The notes beneath the pieces are model-generated. The model was not told the DNA's origin, did no database searches, and worked only from the letters and a program-made list of their open reading frames with translations. The position numbers and the translations under genes were made by a program. Below are positions 1 to 10,757 of a stretch of DNA of 64,000 bases, piece after piece. Each line of letters begins with the position of its first letter. Within the stretch, counting starts at the first letter, position 1. The stretch covers positions 5,022,001 through 5,086,000 of the forward strand of contig JAPYXD010000250.1 of NCBI GenBank assembly GCA_030998225.1. The letters are read 5' to 3'. This DNA is from Diplolepis rosae (Eukaryota > Arthropoda > Insecta > Hymenoptera > Diplolepididae).

Positions 1-190
1 GTTTCAATCTCCAACGAGAAACTCGTGAACAAGGGTCTTTAGAATTTTGATACCAAACTAGAGGTTTGTGATTAATCTTTGAAATGTGGCTGGTGCTCTT
101 TTTAAACCGAAAGGCATTCTATCGAATTCGTAATGACCGTGAGGTGTAGAAAATGGGGTTTTATGCGAGTCTTTTGGGTCCATTCTGAAA
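1..190 (-). pseudogene. Gypsy A reverse transcriptase, central part (17.6/297-like)
   Basis: Read on the minus strand, about 200 down to 31 encodes [16 protein letters not shown] followed by [20 protein letters not shown], the classic RT block of 17.6/297-type Ty3/gypsy elements, then hits a stop at about 29-31. It continues the RT that is interrupted at about 2740: the residues GFHNIRIE there would join MDPKD here. The intervening 2.5 kb is therefore a later insertion or rearrangement. The element runs off the left edge of the window. Confidence 0.85.
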
Positions 191-320
191 CATTTCGACT
201 GTTTGAACTTTTATTTTATTAATATTTAAATATTTTGAAACCGAATTTTCCGCCTAATTCAGACAAAAGTCTCGCTTTTTCAAATTCGAGTTAGAACCTT
301 TGATTTGCAATTTTTAATTA

Positions 321-574
321 CAGTAAAACCTCATTTATCGGGACGCCCTTGAAATGTAAACACCTCGTTTATCGATATGTCGTGGGGCTCCCCACTACCA
401 CCTTCAGTCTCATGGTGGGAGTCCCACCACGTTTTTACCTTGCCCCACTTCATGTCACTATGTACAAGGAGTGGTGGCTGGAGGAGAAACAAAATGTCCC
501 GATAAATGAGGTTGCGAGATCCCGATAAGTGAAGATCCCGATAAATGAGTGTCCCGATAAATGAGGTTTTACTG
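321..574. mobile_element. 254-bp pogo/Tigger-like MITE with perfect TIRs and TA target duplication
   Basis: The element starts CAGTAAAACCTCATTTATCG at 321 and ends with the exact reverse complement at 574; 24 bases match perfectly. It is flanked by TA at 319-320 and 575-576. A CAGTAAAACC start with a TA duplication is typical of pogo/Tigger elements of the Tc1/mariner superfamily. Several internal GATCCCGATAA-type repeats lie near the right end. It encodes nothing and must be mobilised in trans. Identical arms suggest a fairly recent insertion. Confidence 0.9.
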
Positions 575-1180
575 TACATCAATTTTCCAAATTTTCAAAC
601 AGCAATTTTGCCCTATTTTGGGCCAAAATTACTTTCGAAATTCACGAATGGGTCACACGAAGGGTGAAAATTTCGCGAAACGGAATTCTTCATTTAAGGA
701 GTGAGAATACCGAAAATAAACTCACGATTTTTAATTTTTCTGAGTGAGCAAAGGCAAGACAGACGAATCCTCGTAATTGTTGTACGTGGCTCAGAAATTT
801 CGTATCTAAAAACCGTAAAAAAAAACTTCGATTATTTTTTTGTCATAATTTCGCGCAGTTGCGCCAGAAAAAAAACACGTTTCAATTTTCGGACTCTTCC
901 CTACATCTGAAAGAAAAATGGGTTTAATCAACGGTTTTTCCAATACGCAACGCGTGTGACTTTTCCAGCTTTTCAAAATCGTCCATCCCTTCTATAAGAG
1001 ACTAATTTTAATAAAAAGGAGGCATGAGGCGTGGACAGAGCACTGTAAAATTTGGTAACACAGGCCTGCCAATAATCATCATTTGCCGACATCCCTGATG
1101 ATAATCAATTTTCATATGCAATACGCGCGACTCGGCAGGCTTTACCCATTGGAGAAAGGAAAAGGAATCGCCCAGCAAGC

Positions 1181-1270
1181 GAAGCTCCCCGTGGGGATTC
1201 GACACCTGCGTGGCGTGGATGCCAGGAGTGGTTTATCGGGTGAAGCTCCCCGTGGGGATTTGACACCTTC
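1181..1270. repeat. Two-copy direct repeat with palindromic core
   Basis: The motif GAAGCTCCCCGTGGGGATT followed by YGACACCT occurs at 1181-1208 and 1242-1270, 61 bp apart. Its core CTCCCCGTGGGGAT is nearly self-complementary. The copies differ at one base. It lies in the insert within gypsy A; function unknown. Confidence 0.6.
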
Positions 1271-1505
1271 TAAACCCTTCCTTGGATTTTTGTTTTTTTT
1301 AAAATTAGGAATGCCACGTTCGATGTGTCTCTCGATATGAGAGTTCACACTACTAGTGGCATGAGTCGAGCTCACCGAGTCGTAATTAAAGTTGGAACGC
1401 GCGTGTTAAAAAAAAAATTCCCAAAAATTTAAGGAAAAAAATGAGATAAAAACCATTGATCCTTAACTATGGGGGGACAGGAACCATATGTGACGAGTTC
1501 TCAAA

Positions 1506-1546
1506 AGATTAGGTGCGGTGATGCTATAATGCACCACACCTAATCT
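1506..1546. repeat. Short perfect-looking hairpin
   Basis: AGATTAGGTGCGGTG (1506-1520) pairs with CACCACACCTAATCT (1532-1546), 15-bp arms with one mismatch around an 11-base loop. It may be the tip of a degraded foldback element. Confidence 0.5.
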
Positions 1547-2740
1547 CGAGCCTCCATCTTTGTCGAACTTCAATTTCGTGCAGAGCGATAAGTCCTCGTC
1601 TTTTTGAGGTGGGGCACCGGACTGATTCCCGACGGTATCAGAAGAGAGATAATGTTTTCGCGATTATGATGATGTCTTTTAAGTTTCAAATGGTTGCATA
1701 TTACGTCCGGTGGAGGCCTTCAAAAATTGGTATGCGCTGAATTGGTATCCTGCGCGGCAACAAGGAGAACGTTTTTCATCTATGTCGCCTCTCCTGGCAT
1801 GGATCGCAGTGTACGAAAGGCATAGATGGTCAGAATGTTTGCTGATTGGCCGCCCGTATCCCCAGGTGCCAATCATACGTGCTACCTGCGTAGGAGCGCG
1901 CTTCCATTGCGCAGTAGTATGCGAAGGTTTAAATCTTGCGTAAAGATTTAAAATCTTCTAGGGAAGATTGAAGATATTATTATTATATACTGATAAATCT
2001 TAAAAATAAAAAAAGGTTTAAATAAAAAAAATGATCAAATGGTCGCATATTGTTTATTTATTTATAAATTTTGCATTTTGCTCATTATCTAGAGGGCCTT
2101 CACATCTTTAACTAATTAATATAAATTTATTATCACTTGTAATTTATTTTTATAATAATAATAAGTACTTATAATATTTAATATTTATAATATCAACAAA
2201 GTAATAATAATCATTTTCATTCATAATATTTAAGATTTATAGTATTTATAACGTGATAATAACTATATTTATTTCTAATCATTATATTTATTTATTTATT
2301 AAATTCATATATTTGTTCATTTATTCGTTTATTTATTATTAATAATCCCCCTACACGCACTCAAATAAATGAACCCGTAATAAACAATTCCAAAGATAAA
2401 AATGTAAAAGAAATAGGAGCGTGAGACGCCGCCCATCCAGCGACCATGCTTTAAGCTGCTTAACCTGGGTGATCGGTCACGTGGCAGCAACCACAGGTTA
2501 GTGCGGCGCTCGCTGAGAGTACGAACGAAAATATTGGTGAAGACTAGATCGCCGTGTTTGTGCCAGATTCACTTCCGGTTTGGAATTTATTCGTCAATTA
2601 CGGGGCGAATACTTAACGAAACCTCGCAATTCTTTCGTGCGAATTTCGTGTGATTATGATTGTTCTTATGTCGACTCTATTTTTCTAGTTTTCGTTCCCG
2701 TTTCCCTGCAAAAGGCGGAAACTTGAGGCTGGGCCGTCTC

Positions 2741-3741
2741 AATTCTTATATTGTGAAAACCAGTAGTTAAATCAAACACTGAAAAATATTTTGCTGATCC
2801 TAGAGAATCAAGTATATCGTTTATATTAGGTAGAGGATACGAATCGCCAATTGTTTTGTCATTTAATTTACGAAAATCAAGAACCATTTTCCATTTTATT
2901 TTTCCTTGAGAATCAGGTTTTTTAGGAACTATCCATACTGGAGTGTTATATGGTGATTGTGAGGGCTTGATTATTTTATTTTTTAATAATTCATCGACTT
3001 GTCTTATACTTTGTTCCTTGTGAATTGGGGGAAATCTATATTGTCTTGAAAAAATTGGAGCGTCATCTACAGTAGGAATTGAATGTTGTAGTACATTAGT
3101 AGCTTCAAGTCGTTCTCCTGGGATATGAAATCTGTCTTGATTATTTTTAATTAATTTTTCTACATGTTCATATTTACCTTGATTTATATCGTCTAATCGA
3201 AGAAATTTTTTTTAATACATTCTACTCTGTCTTCGTCTGTTACATTTTACATATTCATTTGTGTTTGCAAATTTCAAGTAGGCTTTTCCTTTGTGATTTT
3301 TTACAACTGCTTCTCCTACGTAAACGCCATCTTGGATATGTAATCGAGGTACATACCCTTCACTCTTTCCTGTACTTTTTATGTTAACATAAAATGTTTT
3401 AACTTTTCGAGCTGGAATAATAAATGTATTGGTAGATTAAAAAGGGTAACAGTGGTTCTCAATTTTTAAGCATTTTTAAGTATGGTATAGCCTATATTTA
3501 CATTATTATCTTGAAAAAATTCTGATCCTAATACTCCATCATCTTCTACTGGGACTTCATTCGGAATAATGTTAAATATCGTTGGATAACCGAAAATGTT
3601 CATTTTTACTTGCCCTAATGTGTAAAGTAGTAAGTTATTAATTCCTGTAAGCCTTAGTACGTTTTGGTTATTTAGTGGTACTTCAGGGTTGAGAACCCTT
3701 TGTTTGATTAGATTTCGAGCAGCGCCAGTTTTAATCATCAT
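2741..3741 (-). pseudogene. Gypsy A protease and N-terminal reverse transcriptase
   Basis: On the minus strand 3741-3466 encodes a retropepsin-like domain, TGAARNLIKQ ... GVLGSEFF, but the catalytic Asp of DTGA is replaced by Lys (KTGA), so it is inactive. From about 3140 down to 2741 an open frame gives the RT N-terminus: FSRQYRFPPIHKEQ, VDELLKNKIIKPSQSPYNTP, VWIVPKKPDSQGK, VLDFRKLNDKTIGDSYPLP and FSVFDLTTGFHNIRIE, then foreign sequence. A frame break lies near 3210. Order on this strand is gag-PR-RT as in Ty3/gypsy pol. The RNase H and integrase are not in the window. Confidence 0.88.
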
Positions 3742-4559
3742 GTGTGTTGGACTTTTTAGGCCTTCTGTTGATATTATAATTGATGGAATTGAAGTGGGTT
3801 TTCAAATATTTATTGTCGCTGTTGTATGGTCGCTAGAAGTGGATGCCAGTGGTTCTCGATTTATGCTTTCCGCAGTGCACCCGTGCTGGGGAGAGCCTTG
3901 GAGTTTTCCTGATGAGGTGTTTGTAATTGCTTATTTGGTCGTATTTTGCGGTCTCGTACTAAATGACCGGGTTTTTTACAATGATTGCAAATTATTTCAG
4001 TATAAGTTGAATTTTTTTTAGTGTTATTATTTTGTAAAAATCTATTTTCATATGGTTTATTTCGATTTTGGAACTGTCCTAAGTTATCGTTTTTATACAG
4101 TCCTGGATTCAATTGTCTATTATTATTAACATTGTTATTATTATTATTTATTAGTATCTTTGTTGTAAAAAAGTATTATTATTGTTCCTATAGTTGTTAT
4201 TTCTATTTTGTAGAAAATTATTGTTGTTATTATTAAAATTATAATTTTTATTATTTTTGAAATTGTTATTTAGAAAATTATTGTAATTGTTTCTTGCAAA
4301 ATTATTATTATTATTATTACTTCTTTGACCATTGAAATTACTATATCTTTGTTGCTTAGGATACAAAAAATTTTGTTGTTTTCAATTTTTTTATCAATTC
4401 CTCTATGTGGGTGGTCGTTCTGAATGTCTGGTAAATTCGTCGCAATTGCTTTAAAGTCAACAATGCTGGATGGATTCGTTTCTGTCTAGCGGCGTGGATG
4501 AAATACAACATCTTGTCGTCGGCTGACCTCATGTATTCCTCTGTAGCCGCTTTGTTCAT
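3742..4559 (-). pseudogene. Gypsy A gag, C-terminal part (zinc knuckle and Asn-rich tract)
   Basis: On the minus strand, 4559-4356 encodes a helical gag piece (MNKAATEEYMRSADDKML...), 4366-4151 an extreme Asn-rich stretch with Arg and Phe, and 4112-3861 a CCHC-type nucleocapsid knuckle, ICNHCKKPGHLVRDR, in which the last Cys is Arg. Frames shift between pieces. The Asn tract is encoded by ATT/ATA-rich repeats that may expand by slippage. Gypsy B and D carry the same architecture (Asn-rich tail after the knuckle), so the three are one related family. Confidence 0.8.
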
Positions 4560-4569
4560 CTGTAGGACT

Positions 4570-5224
4570 TGATTTTTTAATTTTATTTCGAAGATACAAG
4601 TTTTGACTTTTCAATTTTACTTATGAAGACGAAAAAAAATAACTCTCGCACCTTGAAACGTCATTGATGACATTGATGTTGAAACTGCATGGGTCCCGCT
4701 TGAACAAAGTTGTATCCAATTGGGTAATCTGTAATCAGAAAATTGATATTCTTTATAATCATAGTTACGTTGGCTATGTTTTCCCCAGACAAATTTTTTT
4801 ATTTTGCAATTTGTATAAGTTATGTAACGATTTGTAAAAGTTTCTAATTTTTACGTCATTTTTTGACATATTAGAGGCGATAAAAATGGAACAAATTAAA
4901 ATTTTGCAATTCGTACTCGAGAAAACATAGCGGTATGTTTTTTGAATAATTGGAAAAAAAATTATTGAAATCAGACCAATACTTTTATGAAAAGTCTTAC
5001 TCGGCAGCTAAAACAACACTACTTTCGGGAAAACGCGTTTAATGATGAATTACGGTGTATATCTTGATTGTAGTAACTTACGAGTTAATCTGCTATACCG
5101 GGGCCGTAGAGTTCTCCTTCCTCATCACGATGATGTTCTTGGTTGTGATTCTCAAATACATATAGATTGAAATTTAAAAAAAAAAATCGATTTTTTAAAA
5201 CAGCGAGAATACAGGACCCCCTTA
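4570..5224. mobile_element. TTAA-type MITE inside gypsy A gag (right end clear, left end eroded)
   Basis: The right end reads GGACCCCCTTAAGACG, i.e. TTAAGGGGGTC on the other strand, like the well-preserved element at 12962-13678. The interior shares a segment with that element (a run with AACATAGC and TTGAATAATTGGAAAAAAA, here inverted). Gag coding resumes on both sides. No matching left TIR is visible. piggyBac-like non-autonomous origin is inferred from TTAA. Confidence 0.5.
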
Positions 5225-5642
5225 AGACGACCTTTATGAAGCCTGGTTCTGTGGCTTCCGTGATGTATGTCGCGCCGTTTGCCTCGTCCTGTAAAAATTC
5301 CTTCAGCGGAGAATTCTTGCCGTCGAATTGTGGCATATGATACGTGCTTTGTTTAAAAGTCATACCGAGGCCATAGCTACACTTGGATCCAAATTCATTG
5401 ATTGAATTGGAGCCGCAATATTAGGATTGGGTCCCGATTATTGAGTAAGCGATATTTGGGTACGCTTCATAAGTTGACTCGTCAGGGTCGTTACCGATTG
5501 TTTCCTGCAAATTACGGTTTCGATTGCCGTTCGACATTTTGAATCGTGCGAAAGATCCGGGAAATTCGACGTGATATTTTGATAAGTTGTAAATTTTCAT
5601 TTTATCTTGAATTGGTTTCTGTGCTCCTATTGGTGGACACAC
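5225..5642 (-). pseudogene. Gypsy A gag, N-terminal part
   Basis: Minus-strand frames encode YHMPQFDGKNSPLKEFL (5363-5260), matching the VVPLFDGSNVPLSQFIKG block of gypsy D gag at 37100-37180, followed after a MITE insertion by the rest of gag. A second frame (5642-5421; MCPPIGAQKPIQDKMK...) has no recognisable domain and may be older flanking gag. Confidence 0.6.
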
Positions 5643-5683
5643 ATACGACTGCAGTGATATACTTATATCAAAAATAGAATGTA

Positions 5684-5685
<2 letters not shown>

Positions 5686-5719
<34 letters not shown>

Positions 5720-5730
5720 TATATATATGT
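5686..5730. repeat. (TA)n microsatellite
   Basis: An almost pure TA dinucleotide run of about 30 bases is followed by an interrupted TA-rich tail. Confidence 0.9.
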
Positions 5731-5870
5731 ACACACATATAATCAACAAACAGAAGTAAAAAAAATCCATTAGATAGTTGCGCTATCCTTATTAAGAATG
5801 TCCTAGCGACTACGAAAAGGTGAGTTTAAATCTTGCCAACGTCCTAAATTTTGACGGCGCAAAAGTAGGG

Positions 5871-6134
5871 TTATTCCGACACTGGCTCTGTTTCTGATTG
5901 TGAGTCTAATATTATAATTTTAGTGTTAGAGATTTTGTTCCCAAAAATGCCTCTATTTTGGGGCATCTCTATAATAACATGATTTATTTTACGTGAGGGA
6001 TGATTCTCCTCTCTAAAAGCTTGCCTTCTTTGTTCAAGAGCCTCAGTGATTTCCAAATCTATTATTTGAGGGACTTTGGGCGTGATTTCGGGTGTAGGCG
6101 CTTCTGTCCGGCAAACAGGTGAGACCACACACAC
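5871..6134 (-). pseudogene. Unrecognised open frame upstream of gypsy A gag
   Basis: An 87-codon minus-strand frame (MCVVSPVCRTEAPTPEITPK..., charged, Glu/Gln-rich middle) lies just 5' of the gag pieces in the same orientation. It could be the acidic gag N-terminus, but I see no diagnostic motif. Positions 6135-6440 show nothing beyond a short imperfect duplication of a CAACAGARCCTATGT phrase (about 6298 and 6438). Confidence 0.3.
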
Positions 6135-6439
6135 TGGAATGTTTCTTTCAACGGGAAATACTAGATTTTGATAAGATGAGCGAATAGGTATGGCTTGATG
6201 TTTTTTCTGGAACGTTTTTCACTTTTGGCTGGTTCCCGAAGAATGGAGTTTTTCTGACAGGGCATAAACTAAAGAGTAATTCGTACTCTTGACATTGACA
6301 ACAGAGCCTATGTCTCAACGTACGTGCAGCGAGACGAATTTTTTAAGAGATTTTAATCAAAAACAAATTTTTGATTCGCATTTTCTTCTCCTTATTCTCT
6401 AGAAAAAGGGGAATAATTTATTCAAATGTTCAACGTTGG

Positions 6440-6919
6440 CAACAGAACCTATGTTTTACGTACGCACCAAACAGTCACTCGTTGTAGGTGCATCGATTTC
6501 TGAATGATGACATTTGGATTTTCTAAGCCCCAAATGTAACAATTTTACTTATTGTCATAGCCTTCGATGTGGAAATGGGATTCATCTGAAAAGATACTTT
6601 TTCGGTAAAAATGCTCATCGTCGACCAAGCGATCTTCAGACCATTGAGCGAACAGAAAATGCATCGGATGGTCATGAGGCTTTAATTCTTAGACTATTTG
6701 AACTTTGTAGGCCCTCATATGAAGGTCTTCACGCAAAATTTCGCTCAGAGAAGTGCGAGGAATGTTCAGTTTCTGAGAACGATGACGAGTTGATGTTGAT
6801 GGATGTTCAAGCACACTCTGGGCAACAGCTGCATTTTTTTCGTCTGAGCTCATTGGACTAGAACGTGAACAGCCAAATTTTTTTGGTAAATTCCTTACAG
6901 CTTGGGTAGAAGACACCAC
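6440..6919 (-). pseudogene. rosa-like (DD41D) Tc1/mariner transposase, N-terminal relic
   Basis: Minus-strand reading gives the helix-turn-helix part (RSQKLNIPRTSLSEILREDL, HMRAYKVQIV), a stop, then ELKPHDHPMHFLFAQWSED, FYRKSIFSDESHFHIEGYDN, another stop, NCYIWGLENPNVI and RVTVWC. FSDES carries the first catalytic Asp; the fragment ends before the second. The same family occurs at 11940-12745 on the + strand, where the C-terminal half survives. Stops at two sites show that it is dead. Positions 6920-7240 hold no feature. Confidence 0.8.
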
Positions 6920-7239
6920 TTTGGAAGTAAGTTTTCAGTATTAGCCAATTTTTTTCAAGCTTAAAGCGTCCCATTTCGTAAATGTTAAACATAAAACTAA
7001 TTTTCGGTCAATTCGTGAATGCCATTATACCTTTCGAACTCAAAATAACCGGTAGTTCAAATTCTAAATGTTAGATGGCCCACACTAATAAAATTTGGCA
7101 GTTTGGAGCCTCCACGAACGAAGCACTCATCCAAAAAGAATTTGGAATTTAATTGACTTAAAATTAATATATAACAAGCTTGTAAAGCACAATAGAATGA
7201 AAAAAAAATTTTCCAGTTAGAAATATTTCAGTATTTTTG

Positions 7240-7720
7240 GATATCCTAGAATGTTTACTTGTACTTGTCCCATTGTAAAAAGTGGCAAATCATTTATCCC
7301 TGTAAGTTTCAACACTATTTTTTCATCCACTGGCAACTCTGGGTTTATTAATTAAATTTCGACCAGCACCGTTATCTATCAGCATGCAAGCAGGACTTCC
7401 AAGGCCTTCCGCGCCAATCACTATCGATGGAATTGTACTTGGTTTGGAAACGCTTATCTTAATGGCATATTATACAATTTATGTTGTTATTTATGTTGTT
7501 GTTTTATTATTTCTATTGTTTATAGAATCAACCATTTTCAAATAATCTGAATTTTTATTTCTTCGTAGTGCAGAAGATGCAGCTAAGTCTCTTTCTAAGT
7601 TGATGGTATCATTGGAAACTTCTTTAAATATTTCTTTTGTTTTTACTCGAATTTCTAACTCAGGATACAGACCTGCGAATAAAGCATTGCATAACGTCGA
7701 ATTTTTGCATAAAAACGAAT
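7240..7720 (-). pseudogene. Gypsy B protease and C-terminal gag remnant
   Basis: Minus-strand 7480-7240 encodes IPSIVIGAEGLGSPACMLID, then NGAGRNLINK: a retropepsin with DTGA changed to DNGA, followed by a frameshift and the block seen in gypsy A (LTGINDLPLFTMGQVQVNIL). At 7720-7540 lies a gag segment nearly colinear with 36600-36790 of gypsy D (both contain a LRRNKN...SAALRRN-like phrase around the TTCTTCG site). The RT half is absent here. It is interrupted by the Penelope-like relic and continues at 8700-9157. Confidence 0.75.
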
Positions 7721-8196
7721 AATAAGAAAAGAGAGAAAAACCTACCTTGGATAAATTTTTTAAAATTTACTCCTCGCATCAAAATTGTTTGATACGTGGA
7801 TAAATCTTAATTGTTTTTTGTTGAACATATATATTTAAAAATTCCATATTAAAAAGTAAAGTTATATTGTAAGAAGTAAAAAGAATCATCACAAAACTAG
7901 GTTAGTTATCGTGAGAGTTTGTTAAAAATTTTAAATTTTGGATAACTGGTGTCTCCATTTTTAGGTTAAAATGATGGAACAAGACAACTATAATGTAAAT
8001 GCACATAAGATAAAATTTTTAACAAAATTTATAAAGAAATATTTAAAGTTTCAATTACTTACAAACAGTTCCATTCTTTTTTATGTTATTGTAACATTTT
8101 ACTTTAAAATATATTTACAAAATCTTGGAAGTAAATTTATCCATTTCTGTTTTTTTGGCTATGGTAGCGTTGTTAATGTAAAGGTATAGTTTTGAA

Positions 8197-8292
8197 TTCA
8201 AAAATAAAATTTCCAATATCCACATACCAAATAACTTCACTATTATCTCATTTGATGTAGTTTCTATGTACACTAATATTTCATGGAATACA
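8197..8292 (+). pseudogene. Penelope-like element reverse transcriptase fragment
   Basis: The + strand frame reads EFKNKISNIHIPNNFTIISF then DVVSMYTNISWNT before a stop. SFDVVSxYTNI is the diagnostic RT motif of Penelope-like retroelements (PLEs). Downstream frames to about 8440 keep PLE-like fragments (ENYFQKNSFLHLK) but are broken. A hammerhead-like motif follows at 8600-8645, a known PLE companion. The flanks 7721-8196 and 8293-8590 are AT-rich without other recognisable content and probably belong to the same relic. Confidence 0.7.
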
Positions 8293-8599
8293 TAGGTTAC
8301 CGAGAAAGTAGAAAAGTCATAACTTTTCCATATATTCAAAATTTCCAAGAACAGTTATTGCAGAATTTTCAAAAAAACTAAACTTCAAATTATCTTTACT
8401 TTAGAAAATTATTTCCAAAAAAATAGTTTCCTACACTTAAAGATAGAATTCAAAAAAATTTAAATATAATGTTATTTACGAAATTAATTGCATTCACTGT
8501 AACAAAAAATATATTAAACAAACAATTTATTTTTAACTAAAATCTGTATTTTCTTCTTACTGATATTGTATACACTCATTTTGTATTTTCCTTTTATGG

Positions 8600-8646
8600 T
8601 CTTGATAAGGACGAAAAAATTGGTCGAAACGTTGACGTTCTATAGA
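8600..8646 (+). ncRNA. Degenerate hammerhead-ribozyme-like motif of the Penelope-like relic
   Basis: The run GGTCTTGATAAGGACG, a short A/T loop, then TTGGTCGAAACGTTGAC resembles the hammerhead core (CUGANGA, stem II, GAAAC) that Penelope-like elements carry in their pseudo-LTRs. Here the CUGAUGA box has changed (CTTGATAAG), so activity is unlikely. The RT motif 300 bp upstream on the same strand supports the assignment. Confidence 0.45.
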
Positions 8647-8699
8647 AATAAAGAACTGTACAAAACCGGAAAGGCCATCCATTTTACTTTCAAAATTCC

Positions 8700-9149
8700 C
8701 TAATTATCCCTAAAATTGATACTCGCTTTTTGCAGGGGCATATATTCTTTTGAGTTTTTCAATTAATTCCTCTATATAATTATAAGTTGACCCAAAGATA
8801 CATTTTCTTGCATCTCCTGATAATTTACTTCTCAATAATCATGATAAATTCTCTTGAGCTGCGGGTGTTAGCAGCGTCTAACGCGTCGCGTAAAGATACT
8901 TGTTGACTATTAGGTAGGGCCATTTCGTTATTTATAATTGGATTAACTTTTTCTTCAGGATTGTTGATAAAAGTTTGCTCTATTTGTTGGTTGTTGGTAC
9001 TATTATTGTCGCTATCGTGATTACTAGTAATTGTTTTGCGAGTAAGTGAATTTTCTGCTAAATTTATTTTAGTTCTTTCTTCAACTGTGTTTTCGGGAAT
9101 TATCGTTGAACTAAGTAAACTAATTTCTTCGGTGTCAATATAAGTATTA
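8700..9149 (-). pseudogene. Gypsy B gag, middle part
   Basis: This minus-strand segment is colinear with gypsy D gag at 37030-37490: both have the complement of the QVSLSDAL block (GCGTCGCGTAAAGATACTTG here), the AQENL-ARLSRGKLSGDARK region and a run of acidic residues. It is broken by frameshifts and by a mariner-derived insertion at 9150-9550. Confidence 0.7.
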
Positions 9150-9552
9150 GGCGTGCAACTAAGTTCCCGCTATTTGTCAGTAGATGACTCCAGCAGTAAG
9201 TGCTGTTCGATTTTGACATATCCAAAACGTCATGAACCAAGCTTAAACAAATGGTAAACTAACCGTTTAGACACATTAGTGATTTTTTTGGCATCATATA
9301 CTTTTGGTTCTGTGAAAATGTCTGATTTTGTGCCAAATAATCGTAATTTGCTGGAAATTTTGATTTTCTTTTTTCATTCGAAGAAAATGGCGGCTAAAGC
9401 GCATGGAGAGCTCCAAAAAGTTTACGGAGATGCTGCTCTAAGTGAAAACCTACCTGGAAACGCTCAAATGGAAAGTCCTACCCCACCCGCCGTGTTCACC
9501 AGATATTGTGCCGTCCGATTATTAGTTGTTCCGGGAACTTAGTTGCGCACCT
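9150..9552 (+). mobile_element. Internally deleted mariner (irritans-like) inserted in gypsy B gag
   Basis: Inverted ends GTGCAACTAAGTTCCCG (left) and CGGGAACTTAGTTGCGCAC (right, 9532-9550) bracket about 400 bp next to TA dinucleotides. The only coding part is the transposase N-terminus, MSDFVPNNRNLLEILIFFF then HSKKMAAKAHGELQKVYGDA (9300-9430), the first helix-turn-helix of irritans-type mariners. No DDD catalytic domain remains, so it is a deletion derivative that needs a helper. Confidence 0.85.
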
Positions 9553-10757
9553 GATAGTTTCGCTTTTCAATTTTTTGTCCTGATCAATTGATCCACCTAT
9601 AATACTTGAATTAGTTTTAAGCTTGAATTAAACCAATTATTCGAGTCAGATAAACTACTTGTTCCGGCAGTTTTGAATTGATCAGACGTTAAAGATTTCT
9701 CCAAGGAAATATTACTTGATTTGAAACTCATATTTTTTTTATCCATATTAGAAATGATTTCAAAATTATCTTAAGTCACTTTTTCCTTTAAAGTAACTGT
9801 TTTTTTTTCGTTTAAGGGACCCGTTTGGTTTTGTTCCACAGAATTTTCAAGTTCGGTATTTTACTCAGCTTCACTGCGTGTAAAAAGATTTTCTTCACTT
9901 TGGGACTTCCCTAATTCACTGGGATTAGGGACCAAAATAGATCATTATAAAATAGAATTTACTGATACGTACATGGAGATACTTTTAAAATTGCAATATA
10001 CATAAATATTCAATTTACCCTTATTGAAACTATTTCTTGATATATTTTTGATAAAACACAAGAAAACAAATTTCTAGGATGGTACAGAATTTTAGTAATG
10101 CAACATTGACCAAGCCTGACTCAAGCACAACTCCTTAGTCAGTCTTTTGCAGTTAAAAATATTCTGTTTTTAACAGAGTTGAAAAAGAAGTTGTAAACGA
10201 TACTGCATGAGCAGTTTGAATTTTGCCTTACGCAATTGATCGTAATCAATGGTGACCGTTTGACGAATCTGAAAAGGACTTGTACTCTCGTGTCCTATTT
10301 TTCTCATTTTAACTCGAATTAGAACTTAGTTAACATTTTAGAATTAAAGAAGTACGAGATTAGACAGGCATGACTCGAGCACAAAATCCTATGTAATCTT
10401 TGTACTTTCAGAAATTCAGATAATAAATTTTGAAATAAAATAAGTCGTTTGATCACTTAGGTTAGCCTCAAGGTCAAATCCCTGGGTGATTTAACAAAAT
10501 TATTTTATTTTAGTAAATTATGTGTAAAATTTTAAGTAAAAAAAAATAAAATGATCATTTAATCACTAAGACTAGCCTAAAGACCAGATCTTTGTGTGAG
10601 TTTTTCAAATTTATTTTATTTCACATAAATATGTAGGAAATCAGATAAATCGTAATTGTAATGTATTGACTTTAGGTTCCCGGTAATTATGATACTTTTG
10701 AATTCCCATTCACAAACTTTAGTTTCCCGGACGAGGCACCAAAAAAGAGATTGCGTA
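9553..10757 (-). other. Gypsy B 5' leader with repeated motif and primer-binding-site region
   Basis: This interval lies between gag and the LTR on the minus strand. It carries two diverged copies (about 10440-10530 and 10550-10632) of a phrase around CACTTAGGTTAGCCTCAAGG; a related copy lies in the leader of gypsy D near 37620-37660. Adjacent to the LTR, 10724-10741 reads (minus strand) TGGTGCCTCGTCCGGGAA, the expected place and start (TGG) of a tRNA primer-binding site; gypsy D has GGTGCTTCGGCCGGGAA at 37756-37773. The matching tRNA was not identified. Confidence 0.55.

Larger units (their letters stand above)
191..2740. other. 2.5-kb non-coding insert splitting the gypsy A reverse transcriptase
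   Basis: Both ends abut adjacent codons of the same RT (GFHNIRIE at the right, MDPKD at the left), so this block is foreign to the gypsy copy. It contains the MITE at 321-574, a two-copy 61-bp-spaced repeat with a CTCCCCGTGGGGAT palindrome (1181-1208 and 1242-1270), a hairpin at 1506-1546, a very AT-rich stretch (about 1940-2350) and a GC-richer stretch (2410-2640). I could not recognise coding sequence or terminal repeats, so its class is unknown. Confidence 0.6.
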
